Of a DNA stretch of 64,000 nucleotides, positions 17,106 to 25,871 are shown in pieces (position 1 is the first letter of the stretch; every line of letters starts with the position of its first letter). Made by a program: the position numbers and the translations under genes. Source of the stretch: JAIVGZ01 sp964552205 (GTDB taxonomy: Bacteria > Pseudomonadota > Gammaproteobacteria > Natronospirales > JAIVGZ01); the NCBI GenBank assembly GCA_964552205.1, contig CAZKFT010000006.1, positions 14,071 to 78,070 of the forward strand. The letters run 5' to 3'. The notes below the pieces were generated by a model. The model searched no databases. It saw only the letters and a list, made by a program, of their open reading frames with translations, and had not been told where the DNA came from.

Positions 17106-18161
17106 ATGCGTATCGGTGTTCCCCGCGAAGTCAAACCGCTCGAAGGACGCGTCGGCATGACGCCCGCCGCCTGTGCTGGATTGGTCCGCGAGGGCCATGA
17201 AGTGTTCATCGAGGCTGGCGCTGGCGTGAACAGCGGCTATGCGGACGACCATTACACCGCCGTGGGGGTCCAGATTGTCCCTGATCACGCGGCAGCCTAC
17301 GAGGTTGCGGAGATGGTGGTGAAGGTCAAGGAGCCGGTAGCTGAGGACATCCAGTACCTGCGCAAGGACCACCTCCTGTTCTGCTACCTGCACCTCGCTG
17401 CTGAACCACACCTGACTCAGGCCCTCAAGGACATTGGTCTGACAGCCGTTGCCTTTGAGACCGTCGAGGTCAACGGCCTGCTTCCGTTGCTTGCTCCCAT
17501 GTCCGATATCGCGGGCCGGCTCTCCGTGCAGGTCGCCACGACGTTGTTGCACCAGATCAACGGCGGCAAGGGCATCCTGCTGGGGGGAATTCCTGCTGCC
17601 AAACGGGGCAAGGTCGTCATCATCGGCGCGGGCGTGGCCGGGTTCAACGCGGCGGTTGTGGCAGCCGGGATGGGTGCTGAAGTCATCATCTTCGACATCA
17701 ACCGCGATCGTCTGGTGCAGGCCCGCGCGCTGGGACCGAACGTCACAGGCCTGTACCCGCATCCGTCGGATATCGCGGACGCCGTCCGGCAAGCAGATAT
17801 TGTCATCGGCGCAGTCCTTCTGCCGGGGGCCCGTGCTCCGCACCTGGTTACCGCCGACATGGTGCGCTCCATGGAGGCCGGCTCTGTCGTGGTGGACATC
17901 TCCGTCGACCAGGGTGGGTGTGTTGAAACCACCAAACCCACGACCTGGGACAATCCCACCTATCTGTGGGAGGGGGTCATCCATTTCACCGTCACGCATA
18001 TGCCGGGCGCGGTGCCGCGTACCGCGTCCCAGGCCTTGTCGGCAGCCATCGCTCCATACGCCTCACGCCTTGCGGCGGGTGGCTGGGAAGACTTCGCACC
18101 GCTGAAAAGCGGCATAAACGTCATGGGTGGCAAAATTGTTCACCCGGCACTACTGGGATAA
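17106..18161 (+). CDS. ald: Alanine dehydrogenase
   Basis: NAD-dependent L-alanine dehydrogenase (alanine to pyruvate and ammonia). The N-terminus MRIGVPREVKPLEGRVG is diagnostic. Substrate-binding K75 (KVKEPV), catalytic H96 (FCYLHLAAE) and D268 (VDISVDQGGC) are all present, with Rossmann glycines in VVIIGAGVAGFNA. At 351 residues it is slightly shorter than the usual 370 or so. A perfect AGGAGG (17096-17101) precedes the ATG, one of the strongest ribosome-binding sites in the window. Ald is not a usual member of the trxB-ftsK neighbourhood and may be an insertion. Confidence 0.93.
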   Translation: MRIGVPREVKPLEGRVGMTPAACAGLVREGHEVFIEAGAGVNSGYADDHYTAVGVQIVPDHAAAYEVAEMVVKVKEPVAEDIQYLRKDHLLFCYLHLAAEPHLTQALKDIGLTAVAFETVEVNGLLPLLAPMSDIAGRLSVQVATTLLHQINGGKGILLGGIPAAKRGKVVIIGAGVAGFNAAVVAAGMGAEVIIFDINRDRLVQARALGPNVTGLYPHPSDIADAVRQADIVIGAVLLPGARAPHLVTADMVRSMEAGSVVVDISVDQGGCVETTKPTTWDNPTYLWEGVIHFTVTHMPGAVPRTASQALSAAIAPYASRLAAGGWEDFAPLKSGINVMGGKIVHPALLG

Positions 18162-18170
18162 CAGGGCGTT

Positions 18171-20513
18171 TTGGCGCAGGCAACGCGAAAAAAGGAATCC
18201 ACCCACGCAGCGCTGTTCGGAGCGCATCTGGGGCGTGGCCTGCGCGAGGCGTCGTTGTTCATATTCAGTGCGGCGGCACTGTATCTACTGCTGGCGCTGT
18301 TCACCTACGACGCTTCCGACCCAGGTTTCTCCCGCACTGGCACTGATGCCGAAGTCATCAATGCTGGGGGGCCGTTTGGCGCGTGGTTTGCAGACGTATT
18401 CCTCTACCTTTTCGGATATGTAGCCTACCTGCTTCCCATCATGCTGGCCTATGCGGGTTGGTTGGTGTTCAAGGGCAGGGACCCTGCACGTCGTCAGGAC
18501 CGCGCCACACTGATTGGGCGGTTCTCCGGCTTCCTGCTCACCCTGTTCACGGCAACCGGTTTGTCCGGGCTGCACTTTCAGGTGGCCCCTAATGCGCTGC
18601 CTGAACAGGCCGCTGGGGGCGTGCTTGGGCGTGTCACTGGTGAGCTATTTGTCAATGTGTTCAGTTTCCACGGAGGGACACTGCTTCTGTTGGCTCTGTT
18701 CCTGGGAGGCGTCACCCTGTTCACAAGCCTCTCCTGGGTTGTCCTGGTTGATACCACGGGAAGACTCACTCTCGACCTGGTGGAGCGTACTCAGAACCGG
18801 TGGCACCGCTTCTTGTCATGGTTACGGACACGACAAGCCAAACAGGATCGGGTGTCCGCCATCAAGGTGGAAAAAGAGAAAACCGAAAAGCGAACTCCGG
18901 TGCGTATCGAGCCGGTCATAAAGGCCATCGAACCGAGCGTTCGCGCGCAAAAAGAGCGACAGGTCCCGTTGTTTGAGACCAGTGGTCCTGGCGAGCTCCC
19001 ATCGCTATCGCTGCTCGACAAACCGCCGGAGCATAAAGTGGGCTTCTCAGAAGCCGCGCTTGAAGCCATGTCACGCCAAGTAGAAATGAAGCTCAAGGAC
19101 TTCGGCATCGATGTCGAAGTCGTTGCGGTCCACCCAGGACCGGTCATTACGCGGTTTGAGTTACAGCCCGCCGCAGGAGTGAAGGTCAGTCAGATATCCA
19201 ACCTTGCGAAGGACTTGGCGCGCTCGCTCGCCGCTATCAGCGTGCGTGTGGTCGAGGTCATTCCTGGAAAGCCGACAGTCGGCCTCGAGCTTCCAAATGA
19301 AAGTCGGGAATTGGTGACTCTGAGTGAGATTCTGAATTCGAAGGAATACGACGCGGAGGGTTCATCGCTCACGCTCGCGCTCGGTAAGGACATCAGCGGG
19401 TATCCAGTAGTGGCCGACCTAGGGAGGATGCCGCACCTTCTGGTCGCAGGCACAACGGGTTCTGGCAAGTCCGTGGCCATCAATGCCATGGTGTTGAGCC
19501 TTCTGTACAAGGCGACGCCAGAACAGGTCCGGCTCATCATGATTGACCCGAAGATGCTGGAGCTGAGCGTCTATGAGGGGATTCCACACCTGCTTGCGCC
19601 GGTGGTCACGGACATGAAGCAGGCTGCGAACGCCCTGCGCTGGGCGGTCGCGGAAATGGACCGCCGCTACCAGCTCATGTCGGCGCTGGGTGTTCGGAAC
19701 ATCTCGGGCTTCAACCGCAAACTGAAGGATGCTGCCGCCAAGGGCGAGCCGATTCGCGACCCGCTCTTCAAAGTGCCTCCGCCATTCGGTCTTGAGGATG
19801 ACGAGCCACTTCCAGAGGCCCCGGAACTTGAACCATTGCCGTTCATCGTGGTCATAGTGGACGAGCTTGCAGACATGATGATGGTGGTTGGGAAGAAGGT
19901 CGAGGAGTTGATTGCACGGTTGGCCCAGAAAGCACGTGCCTCCGGAATCCACCTTATCCTCGCAACCCAGCGGCCATCGGTGGATGTCATCACAGGCCTG
20001 ATCAAGGCCAACATCCCAACACGAATCGCCTTCCAGGTGTCATCGCGAATTGATTCGCGGACCATCCTGGACCAGCAGGGCGCAGAGCAGCTACTTGGCC
20101 ATGGCGACATGCTATACCTGCCGCCAGGCACTGGTTTACCGCAACGCGTTCACGGGGCGTTCGTGTCGGATGCCGAAGTCCATCGCGTAGCGAACGACTT
20201 GCGTAAGCAGGGCGAGCCTTCGTACCTAGACGAGATACTTGATGGACCGTCTGGCAACGGAAGTGGAAGTGCTGACGCGATGTTGTACGGTGGCGATGAC
20301 GAGGCAGGAGAGCAGGACGCCCTATACGATCAGGCGGTCAGAATAGTGACGGAGACGCGCAAAGCATCGATTTCAGGCGTACAGCGCAGGCTCAAGATTG
20401 GTTACAACCGCGCGGCGCGAATGATTGAGGAAATGGAAGCGACAGGTGTGGTAGGCCCGCTGCAATCGAACGGCACCCGCGAGGTACTGGCGCCGCCCCC
20501 ACCCAAGGACTGA
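18171..20513 (+). CDS. ftsK: DNA translocase FtsK
   Basis: A 780-residue FtsK. Four N-terminal membrane helices (about residues 25-190) are followed by a short charged linker and the motor domain with Walker A GTTGSGKS (about 427-434). A C-terminal winged-helix gamma domain (RRLKIGYNRAARMIEEME) recognises KOPS sequences. FtsK couples septum formation with chromosome dimer resolution. The linker is much shorter than that of E. coli FtsK (1329 residues). Start TTG at 18171, ten bases after the ald stop. Confidence 0.95.
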   Translation: MAQATRKKESTHAALFGAHLGRGLREASLFIFSAAALYLLLALFTYDASDPGFSRTGTDAEVINAGGPFGAWFADVFLYLFGYVAYLLPIMLAYAGWLVFKGRDPARRQDRATLIGRFSGFLLTLFTATGLSGLHFQVAPNALPEQAAGGVLGRVTGELFVNVFSFHGGTLLLLALFLGGVTLFTSLSWVVLVDTTGRLTLDLVERTQNRWHRFLSWLRTRQAKQDRVSAIKVEKEKTEKRTPVRIEPVIKAIEPSVRAQKERQVPLFETSGPGELPSLSLLDKPPEHKVGFSEAALEAMSRQVEMKLKDFGIDVEVVAVHPGPVITRFELQPAAGVKVSQISNLAKDLARSLAAISVRVVEVIPGKPTVGLELPNESRELVTLSEILNSKEYDAEGSSLTLALGKDISGYPVVADLGRMPHLLVAGTTGSGKSVAINAMVLSLLYKATPEQVRLIMIDPKMLELSVYEGIPHLLAPVVTDMKQAANALRWAVAEMDRRYQLMSALGVRNISGFNRKLKDAAAKGEPIRDPLFKVPPPFGLEDDEPLPEAPELEPLPFIVVIVDELADMMMVVGKKVEELIARLAQKARASGIHLILATQRPSVDVITGLIKANIPTRIAFQVSSRIDSRTILDQQGAEQLLGHGDMLYLPPGTGLPQRVHGAFVSDAEVHRVANDLRKQGEPSYLDEILDGPSGNGSGSADAMLYGGDDEAGEQDALYDQAVRIVTETRKASISGVQRRLKIGYNRAARMIEEMEATGVVGPLQSNGTREVLAPPPPKD

Positions 20514-20520
20514 GGTATAC

Positions 20521-21147
20521 ATGCGCAAGCTGACCACCATTTTTGCAATTTGCGGATTGCTGATAGCGCTTCCAGCCTGCGCTGACAGTGGCGTGCAGCG
20601 TCTGAATAATTTCCTCTCTCAGGTCACAACACTGCGCGCCGACTTCAACCAGGTGGTCATGGATGCCGATCGACGCATCATCCAGGAGGCCAGTGGCACA
20701 TTGGCCGTGCTGCGGCCGGGAAGATTCCGGTGGGATTACCGCGAGCCGTTTGTGCAGGTTATCGTGGCGGATGGTGCAAGAATCTGGATGTACGACGAGG
20801 AACTCGGGCAAGTCACGGTGAGGCCCATGGACGATACGCTCGCATCCACGCCTGCCATGCTGCTGTCCGGTGGGGATGACATCCGCGCACATTCCGATGT
20901 TCGTGAACTCGGTGAGGTGGGAGGCCTGATCTGGGTTGGACTCATACCCAAAGTTCAGGACAGCGAGTTTGAATCTGTCCGGCTTGGCTTCGATGGGGCG
21001 TTAGTGGCAGTCATGGAGCTCATCGACAATTTCGGCCAGACCACCCGCATTGAGTTCACCCGCCAGGTAGTCAACTCGACCATCGATATTGACGTCTTCG
21101 AGTTCACGCCACCTCCGGGAACCGACATCATCGGCGACGATGGCTGA
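20521..21147 (+). CDS. lolA: Outer-membrane lipoprotein carrier LolA
   Basis: A 208-residue periplasmic chaperone. A signal peptide (residues 1-20, ending near PACA) precedes the LolA fold with LRADFNQVVMD, SGTLAVLRPGRFRWDY and the C-terminal FEFTPPPGTDII. LolA carries lipoproteins from LolCDE to LolB. It follows ftsK by seven bases, as in most gammaproteobacteria, and overlaps the next gene by one base. Confidence 0.93.
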   Translation: MRKLTTIFAICGLLIALPACADSGVQRLNNFLSQVTTLRADFNQVVMDADRRIIQEASGTLAVLRPGRFRWDYREPFVQVIVADGARIWMYDEELGQVTVRPMDDTLASTPAMLLSGGDDIRAHSDVRELGEVGGLIWVGLIPKVQDSEFESVRLGFDGALVAVMELIDNFGQTTRIEFTRQVVNSTIDIDVFEFTPPPGTDIIGDDG

Positions 21148-21551
21148 TGCCGGCCTGGCTATCACCTCGGCCATTGAAGTGGCGACCGCTGTGGCTGGTC
21201 ATCGGATGGTTGTTGGTGGGTCTCGTGGTTTACCTGAGTCTGGCACCGCAGTTGCCTCAGGTGGATATACGAAACTTCGACAAGGTGGGTCACTTCCTAG
21301 CTTACTTTGCACTCATGAGTTGGTTTGCGTTCATTTATGCGCGTAACGCCCATCTCTGGATTGGGGTAATGCTGGTGATTATGGGAATCGCGCTGGAAAT
21401 CGGACAGTACCTGACCGGTTACCGAGCATTCGAGATAGCCGACATCGTGGTCAATACCCTGGGCGTCATGGCGGGGATGCTGTTGGCACGCACGCGGTTT
21501 GCGGGACTGCTGATCCTCTTCGAGCGGCGACTCGACGCACCTGAGGGCTGA
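21147..21551 (+). CDS. VanZ-like integral membrane protein
   Basis: A 134-residue membrane protein with about four hydrophobic helices. The VanZ-type segment DKVGHFLAYFALMSWF is followed by GIALEIGQYLTGYRAFEIADIVVNTLGVMAG, both typical of the VanZ/YckA family. Function is unknown in most members. ATG 21147 overlaps the lolA stop by one base, and rarA follows one base after its stop. Confidence 0.75.
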   Translation: MPAWLSPRPLKWRPLWLVIGWLLVGLVVYLSLAPQLPQVDIRNFDKVGHFLAYFALMSWFAFIYARNAHLWIGVMLVIMGIALEIGQYLTGYRAFEIADIVVNTLGVMAGMLLARTRFAGLLILFERRLDAPEG

Positions 21552-21552
21552 A

Positions 21553-22818
21553 ATGCGTCCATTGGCTGACCGTATGCGACCGGAGTCCATAGACGACTTC
21601 ATCGGCCAATCCCACTTGTTGGGACACGGCAAGCCGCTACGGGTGGCGGCGGAGGGCAAGAGCCTCCATTCCATGGTGCTGTGGGGCCCACCGGGTACCG
21701 GGAAAACCACGCTCGCGCGCCTGCTGGCGCACGTATACGACGCGGAGTTCATTCCGCTCTCTGCCGTTTTGGCCGGGGTGAAGGATGTCCGTAGCGCGGT
21801 GGACCAGGCACGGATGGTGAGATCGGGATCCGGCAAGCCGACCATCCTCTTCCTCGATGAAGTCCATCGTTTCAACAAGGCGCAACAGGATGCTTTTCTG
21901 CCCTTCGTGGAGGATGGAACTCTGGTCTTCGTCGGCGCAACCACGGAAAACCCGAGTTTCGAACTGAACTCTGCGTTGCTTTCGAGAGCTCGAGTGTATG
22001 TGCTCAAGCGGCTTGAGGAAGCGGATATAGAGGCAATCATCAAACGCGCTATTGAGATTGCCTTGCCAGAATTGGTGATCTCGGATGCCCATATTGCGTT
22101 GTTGGCCAGAGCGGCGGATGGCGATGCCAGGCGTGCACTGAATCTCCTCGAGGTTGCGGCGGACCTGGCACCCGTCACAGAGGAGGTCATCGGAAACCTC
22201 ATCGCAGGTGGCTATCGGCGCTTTGACAAGCAGGGTGAGGTTTTCTACGACCAGATTTCCGCGCTCCATAAAGCGGTACGCGGCTCCAATCCCGATGCTG
22301 CACTTTACTGGTACGCGCGAATGCTGGACGGCGGATGTGATCCCCTGTATATCGCGCGTCGCGTTGTACGAATGGCCTCCGAGGACATTGGCAACGCTGA
22401 CCCGCGGGCGATACAGCTCGCTCTCAATGCCTGGGATGTGCTGGAACGCTTGGGTAGCCCTGAGGGCGAATTGGCCGTTGCTCAGGCCGTTGTCTACATG
22501 GCCGTCGCTGCCAAGTCGAACGCTGTGTATACCGCGTTCGGTCGAGCAAGGCAGGACGCGGCGGACAGTGGGTCGCTGGATGTACCGGTCAAGCTACGAA
22601 ACGCCCCTACCAAGTTGATGAAGGAGCTGGGCTATGGCAAGGATTATCGCTACGCCCATGATGAAAAGGACGGCTTCGCTGCCGGGGAAACCTATTTCCC
22701 GGAGGAAATGGGAGAGCGTATCTATTATCATCCTGTGCCCCGGGGTCTCGAGTTGAGGATTTCGGAGAAACTGGATGAGCTGCGTGAGCTCAATCGCAAA
22801 AAGGCGAAGAAAAAATGA
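21553..22818 (+). CDS. rarA: Replication-associated recombination ATPase RarA
   Basis: A 421-residue AAA+ protein of the RarA/MgsA/WRNIP1 family. Features are N-terminal LADRMRPESIDDFIGQ, Walker A GPPGTGKTT (about residues 46-54), Walker B LFLDEVHRF, sensor 1 GATTENPSFEL and the C-terminal tetramerisation domain with ARRVVRMASEDIGNADPRA. RarA acts at stalled replication forks. The lolA-rarA-serS order is conserved. It overlaps serS by four bases (ATGA). Confidence 0.95.
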   Translation: MRPLADRMRPESIDDFIGQSHLLGHGKPLRVAAEGKSLHSMVLWGPPGTGKTTLARLLAHVYDAEFIPLSAVLAGVKDVRSAVDQARMVRSGSGKPTILFLDEVHRFNKAQQDAFLPFVEDGTLVFVGATTENPSFELNSALLSRARVYVLKRLEEADIEAIIKRAIEIALPELVISDAHIALLARAADGDARRALNLLEVAADLAPVTEEVIGNLIAGGYRRFDKQGEVFYDQISALHKAVRGSNPDAALYWYARMLDGGCDPLYIARRVVRMASEDIGNADPRAIQLALNAWDVLERLGSPEGELAVAQAVVYMAVAAKSNAVYTAFGRARQDAADSGSLDVPVKLRNAPTKLMKELGYGKDYRYAHDEKDGFAAGETYFPEEMGERIYYHPVPRGLELRISEKLDELRELNRKKAKKK

Positions 22819-24086
22819 TTGATATCAAGCTTCTGCGCTCCGATCTTGAGGGAACCGTCAAGCGACTCGCAAAGCGGGGGTTCGTGTTCCCCGCGGCGGA
22901 GTTCAGCGCGCTGGAAGCCAAGCGCAAGGACCTTCAGACCCGCACGCAAGCGCTGCAGAATGAGCGCAACAATCGGTCCAAGGCCATTGGCCAGGCCAAG
23001 GCCCAAGGGGCGGATATCGCACCCATGTTGGCCGAGGTGGGGCAGCTCGGTGATGAACTCAAGCATAGCGAACAGGAACTCGCACTACTGCAAAGGATGC
23101 TGGATGACCTGTTGCTAGGCGTACCCAATCTCTTGCACGAAAGTGTGCCGGAAGGCGGGGATGAAACCGCCAACATCGAGGTCCGCACTTGGGGGACGCC
23201 GCCGACATTTGATTTCGTTCCCAAGGACCATGTGGCGCTTGGTGAGTCCTTGGGGCGCATGGATTTTGAAACGGCAACCAAACTCGCTGGCGCGCGTTTT
23301 GTGCTCCTGTCCGGCGGGCTGGCACGCTTGCACCGTGCGCTTTCCCAATTCATGCTGGACTTGCATACCTCTGAGCACGGGTATGAGGAGTGCTATGTCC
23401 CGTACTTGGTCAATGCGGACAGTTTGACTGGCACAGGCCAGTTGCCCAAGTTCTCGGAGGATCAATTCCGTACTGAGGGTGAGCCACACCTCTATCTGAC
23501 TCCGACTGCGGAGGTGCCTCTTACCAACATTGTTCGCGATGTGATTGTCGATGCGGACTACCTGCCAAGACGCTACGTCGCGCACACGCCATGTTTCCGG
23601 CGCGAAGCGGGCAGCTACGGGAAAGATACCCGAGGAATGATTCGCCAGCACCAGTTCGACAAAGTTGAGTTGGTCCACGTTGTCGAGCCGGGCAAGTCCT
23701 ATGACGCACTGGAAGCGCTGACCGGCCACGCAGAGGAAGTTTTGAAACGTCTGGAACTGCCTTACCGCGTCGTGTCCTTGTGTGCCGGAGACATTGGGTT
23801 CGGTGCGGCTAAGACTTACGACCTTGAGGTCTGGTTGCCAGGGCAGGACAAGTACAGGGAAATTTCCTCCTGTAGCAACTGTGAGGACTTCCAGGCTCGC
23901 CGTATGCAGGCTCGTTGGCGCAACCCGGAGACCGGCAAGCCTGAGCTGGTGCATACGCTGAACGGTTCAGGGGTCGCTGTTGGCCGTGCGCTGATTGCCG
24001 TGATGGAGAATTACCAGACTGCTGAAGGTAGAATACGCGTCCCGGCGGTACTCCAACCGTATATGGGTGGGGTTGAGGTAATTTGA
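22815..24086 (+). CDS. serS: Seryl-tRNA synthetase
   Basis: A class II synthetase of 423 residues. An N-terminal coiled-coil arm (about residues 30-100) contacts the long variable arm of tRNA-Ser. The catalytic core has motif 2 in CFRREAGSYGKDTRGMIRQHQF and motif 3 in GSGVAVGRALIAVMENYQ. A tRNA-Ser(TGA) gene lies 182 bases downstream, so enzyme and substrate are encoded side by side. Confidence 0.97.
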   Translation: MIDIKLLRSDLEGTVKRLAKRGFVFPAAEFSALEAKRKDLQTRTQALQNERNNRSKAIGQAKAQGADIAPMLAEVGQLGDELKHSEQELALLQRMLDDLLLGVPNLLHESVPEGGDETANIEVRTWGTPPTFDFVPKDHVALGESLGRMDFETATKLAGARFVLLSGGLARLHRALSQFMLDLHTSEHGYEECYVPYLVNADSLTGTGQLPKFSEDQFRTEGEPHLYLTPTAEVPLTNIVRDVIVDADYLPRRYVAHTPCFRREAGSYGKDTRGMIRQHQFDKVELVHVVEPGKSYDALEALTGHAEEVLKRLELPYRVVSLCAGDIGFGAAKTYDLEVWLPGQDKYREISSCSNCEDFQARRMQARWRNPETGKPELVHTLNGSGVAVGRALIAVMENYQTAEGRIRVPAVLQPYMGGVEVI

Positions 24087-24091
24087 CTGTC

Positions 24092-24122
24092 GCGGCCCGT
24101 GGGGCCGCTCCCGCAATTTTTT
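24092..24122 (+). terminator. Probable intrinsic terminator after serS
   Basis: A perfect 7-bp GC stem (GCGGCCC 24092-24098, GGGCCGC 24102-24108) with a 3-base loop is followed after eight bases by a run of six T (24117-24122). The gap between stem and T run is longer than ideal. It separates serS from the tRNA-Ser region. Confidence 0.55.
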
Positions 24123-24124
24123 AT

Positions 24125-24252
24125 GGAGAGGTGGCCGAGTGGTTGAAGGCACCGGTCTTGACCAGAATCGCCGGGAGCGATTCGGGACCGCCGCAGGCGG
24201 GCCTGAGCGAAGCGAAGGCGAGGCCCATGGACGGGCCGAGCAAAACCGGCAA
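24125..24252 (+). repeat. Partial tRNA-Ser copy interrupted by a palindromic insert
   Basis: Bases 24125-24161 are identical to the first 37 bases of the intact tRNA-Ser gene (24269-24305), up to the anticodon loop. About 80 bases of unrelated, hairpin-rich sequence follow (24162-24241). Then 11 bases (24242-24252) match the 3' side of the anticodon stem (24305-24315). The remaining 3' half (variable arm, T arm, acceptor) is absent. The insert holds three possible stems: GAATCG/CGATTC, CCGCC/GGCGG and GGGCCT/AGGCCC. It cannot fold as a tRNA. It looks like a duplicated tRNA gene broken by a REP-like element, though another origin is possible. Confidence 0.7.
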
Positions 24253-24268
24253 GGACATATGAATTTTC

Positions 24269-24358
24269 GGAGAGGTGGCCGAGTGGTTGAAGGCACCGGT
24301 CTTGAAAACCGGCAACAGGGAGACCTGTTCGTGGGTTCGAATCCCACCCTCTCCGCCA
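24269..24358 (+). tRNA. tRNA-Ser, anticodon TGA
   Basis: A 90-base class II tRNA including an encoded CCA end. The 7-bp acceptor stem GGAGAGG/CCTCTCC, D arm, anticodon loop CTTGAAA (anticodon TGA, reading UCA), long variable arm and GTTCGAATC T loop are all present. The discriminator base is G, as required by SerRS. It lies just downstream of serS. Confidence 0.97.
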
Positions 24359-24382
24359 CCCTAAGGATGCAGAAAGCTATGG

Positions 24383-25006
24383 GTGACTGTGACCGAAGCT
24401 GAGAGAATCCGGCGACAGGCCCTGCGCCGACTGGACGACGCGCTGCGCCGAATCCCGGTGGTCGACAAGAGTCCGGTGGCCTGTGAGGCCGGTTGTCATT
24501 ACTGTTGTCACTTACGGGTCATGGTCACCCCCGTAGAAGTGTTCGGCCTGCTTGACTTCATGCAGGCCCGCTTCACTGAGGAAGAGTTCGGGGAATTCCG
24601 CCAGCGTCTGCGCAAGTCAGCAGAACGAGTGCGGCTGGTACCCGGAGACCGGTTGCTGTCCGTGAATATCCCATGTCCTGTATTGGTGAATGGCCAGTGC
24701 AGTGCCTACGCTGCACGACCCTTCAACTGCCGGAGTTATCACTCCCTGGATCGCGACGCCTGTCAACGGTCCTTCGAGAATCCGGAGCGGCCTGGGCAGG
24801 GTCATCCCCAATTTTCAAAGGTTGCGCGGGTCCATGAGTCCTGTCAGGCCGGGTTGCTGAAGCAAACTGCAGAAGCTGGGTACGACTCCCGCCAGTATGA
24901 GTTGGTCACCGCTCTGGAAGAGGCATTAGATGACTTGGAAGCCCGCCGTCGCTTCGAGGTCAAGGAACCAGAGGTCTTCCGCAGAGCGGTTGAAGTGATA
25001 CTGTAG
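24383..25006 (+). CDS. YkgJ-family cysteine-cluster protein
   Basis: A 207-residue protein of the YkgJ/CxxCxxCC family, proposed to bind zinc or an iron-sulfur cluster. The cluster CEAGCHYCCH (C34, C38, C41, C42) is followed by CPVLVNGQCSAYAARPFNCRSYHS, the second part of the signature. Start GTG at 24383, 24 bases after the tRNA. The gene is four bases before mscS-like, suggesting co-transcription. Biochemical role unknown. Confidence 0.8.
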   Translation: MTVTEAERIRRQALRRLDDALRRIPVVDKSPVACEAGCHYCCHLRVMVTPVEVFGLLDFMQARFTEEEFGEFRQRLRKSAERVRLVPGDRLLSVNIPCPVLVNGQCSAYAARPFNCRSYHSLDRDACQRSFENPERPGQGHPQFSKVARVHESCQAGLLKQTAEAGYDSRQYELVTALEEALDDLEARRRFEVKEPEVFRRAVEVIL

Positions 25007-25010
25007 GCAC

Positions 25011-25871
25011 ATGGAAGCTTTTCGCGGCTGGCTGGATATCTCCCTGCTCGACGTCGGGGAAATCAACATCACCCTGTTGGACCTCATTTGGGTGGTGCTG
25101 GTTTTCGCAATTGCCCTGATGCTGTCCTCTGTTCTGCAACGGGGTCTTGAGCGGGTGTCGCAACAATGGCCCTCCATGAACCGCGGTTCAATTTACGCGC
25201 TGGGGCGCGTCTCCCACTACGTCATCCTGCTGGTTGCCTTGATTGTCGGCCTTGCCTCACTGGGATTCAATTTCACCAATGCCGCTCTGGTGCTTGGTGC
25301 GCTTGGCATAGGTATTGGATTTGGCCTGCAGAACATCGTTGCAAATTTCGTCTCTGGACTGATTATCCTGTTCGAACGACCGGTCAAGGTCGGGGATTTC
25401 ATTGAATTCCAATCTGGCGTCGCAGGCGAAGTGCGTGAAATCCGTATGCGAGCCGTTCGCATCACCACCAATGACAACATCGATATCCTCGTTCCAAATG
25501 TTGAATTCACCAACGGCAGAGTGGTGAATTGGACCCTGGACGACCATACCCGACGTGTCCACGTTCCATTCGGTGTTGCCTACGGGTCAGACAAGGATCT
25601 GGTGCGAAAGGTGGTGCTGGAGGCTGTCGACGACGTGCCACACACACAGAAGCATGTGCCAGGCCATGACCCGCAGGTCTGGTTGGTCAATCTTGGCGAC
25701 TCTGCGCTCGAATTCGAGCTGTTGGTATGGGTGACGTCCGCGGCCTTGCGCCGCCCAGGCAAGGTGAAGGCCGAGTACCTCTGGGCCATCCATACCGCAC
25801 TGGTGGAGAATGGGATCAAGATTCCGTTCCCGCAACGCGATGTCCACCTGCACGCGGTCAAGGACGATTGA
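25011..25871 (+). CDS. Small-conductance mechanosensitive channel (MscS family)
   Basis: A 286-residue MscS-type channel. Three N-terminal membrane helices are seen; the third, pore-lining helix is glycine- and alanine-rich (ALVLGALGIGIGFGLQNIVANFVSG). The beta domain follows with RPVKVGDFIEF and the C-terminal domain ends with PQRDVHLHAV. Such channels release solutes during hypo-osmotic shock. It overlaps the following methyltransferase start by four bases (TTGA). Confidence 0.9.
   Translation: MEAFRGWLDISLLDVGEINITLLDLIWVVLVFAIALMLSSVLQRGLERVSQQWPSMNRGSIYALGRVSHYVILLVALIVGLASLGFNFTNAALVLGALGIGIGFGLQNIVANFVSGLIILFERPVKVGDFIEFQSGVAGEVREIRMRAVRITTNDNIDILVPNVEFTNGRVVNWTLDDHTRRVHVPFGVAYGSDKDLVRKVVLEAVDDVPHTQKHVPGHDPQVWLVNLGDSALEFELLVWVTSAALRRPGKVKAEYLWAIHTALVENGIKIPFPQRDVHLHAVKDD

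Noticed and set aside
17094..17999. Open frame of 301 codons opposite ald
   Set aside because: Rich in His, Gly and Arg as expected for an antisense frame of a GC-rich gene; ald has all catalytic residues.
21297..22202. Open frame of 301 codons opposite rarA
   Set aside because: Serine- and arginine-rich antisense reading of a conserved ATPase gene.
24162..24241. Self-splicing intron in a tRNA anticodon loop
   Set aside because: At about 80 bases the insert is far too short for a group I intron, has no recognisable core, and the 3' exon is incomplete.
24125..24252. A second functional tRNA-Ser gene
   Set aside because: The variable arm, T arm and 3' acceptor strand are absent, so no tRNA can form.
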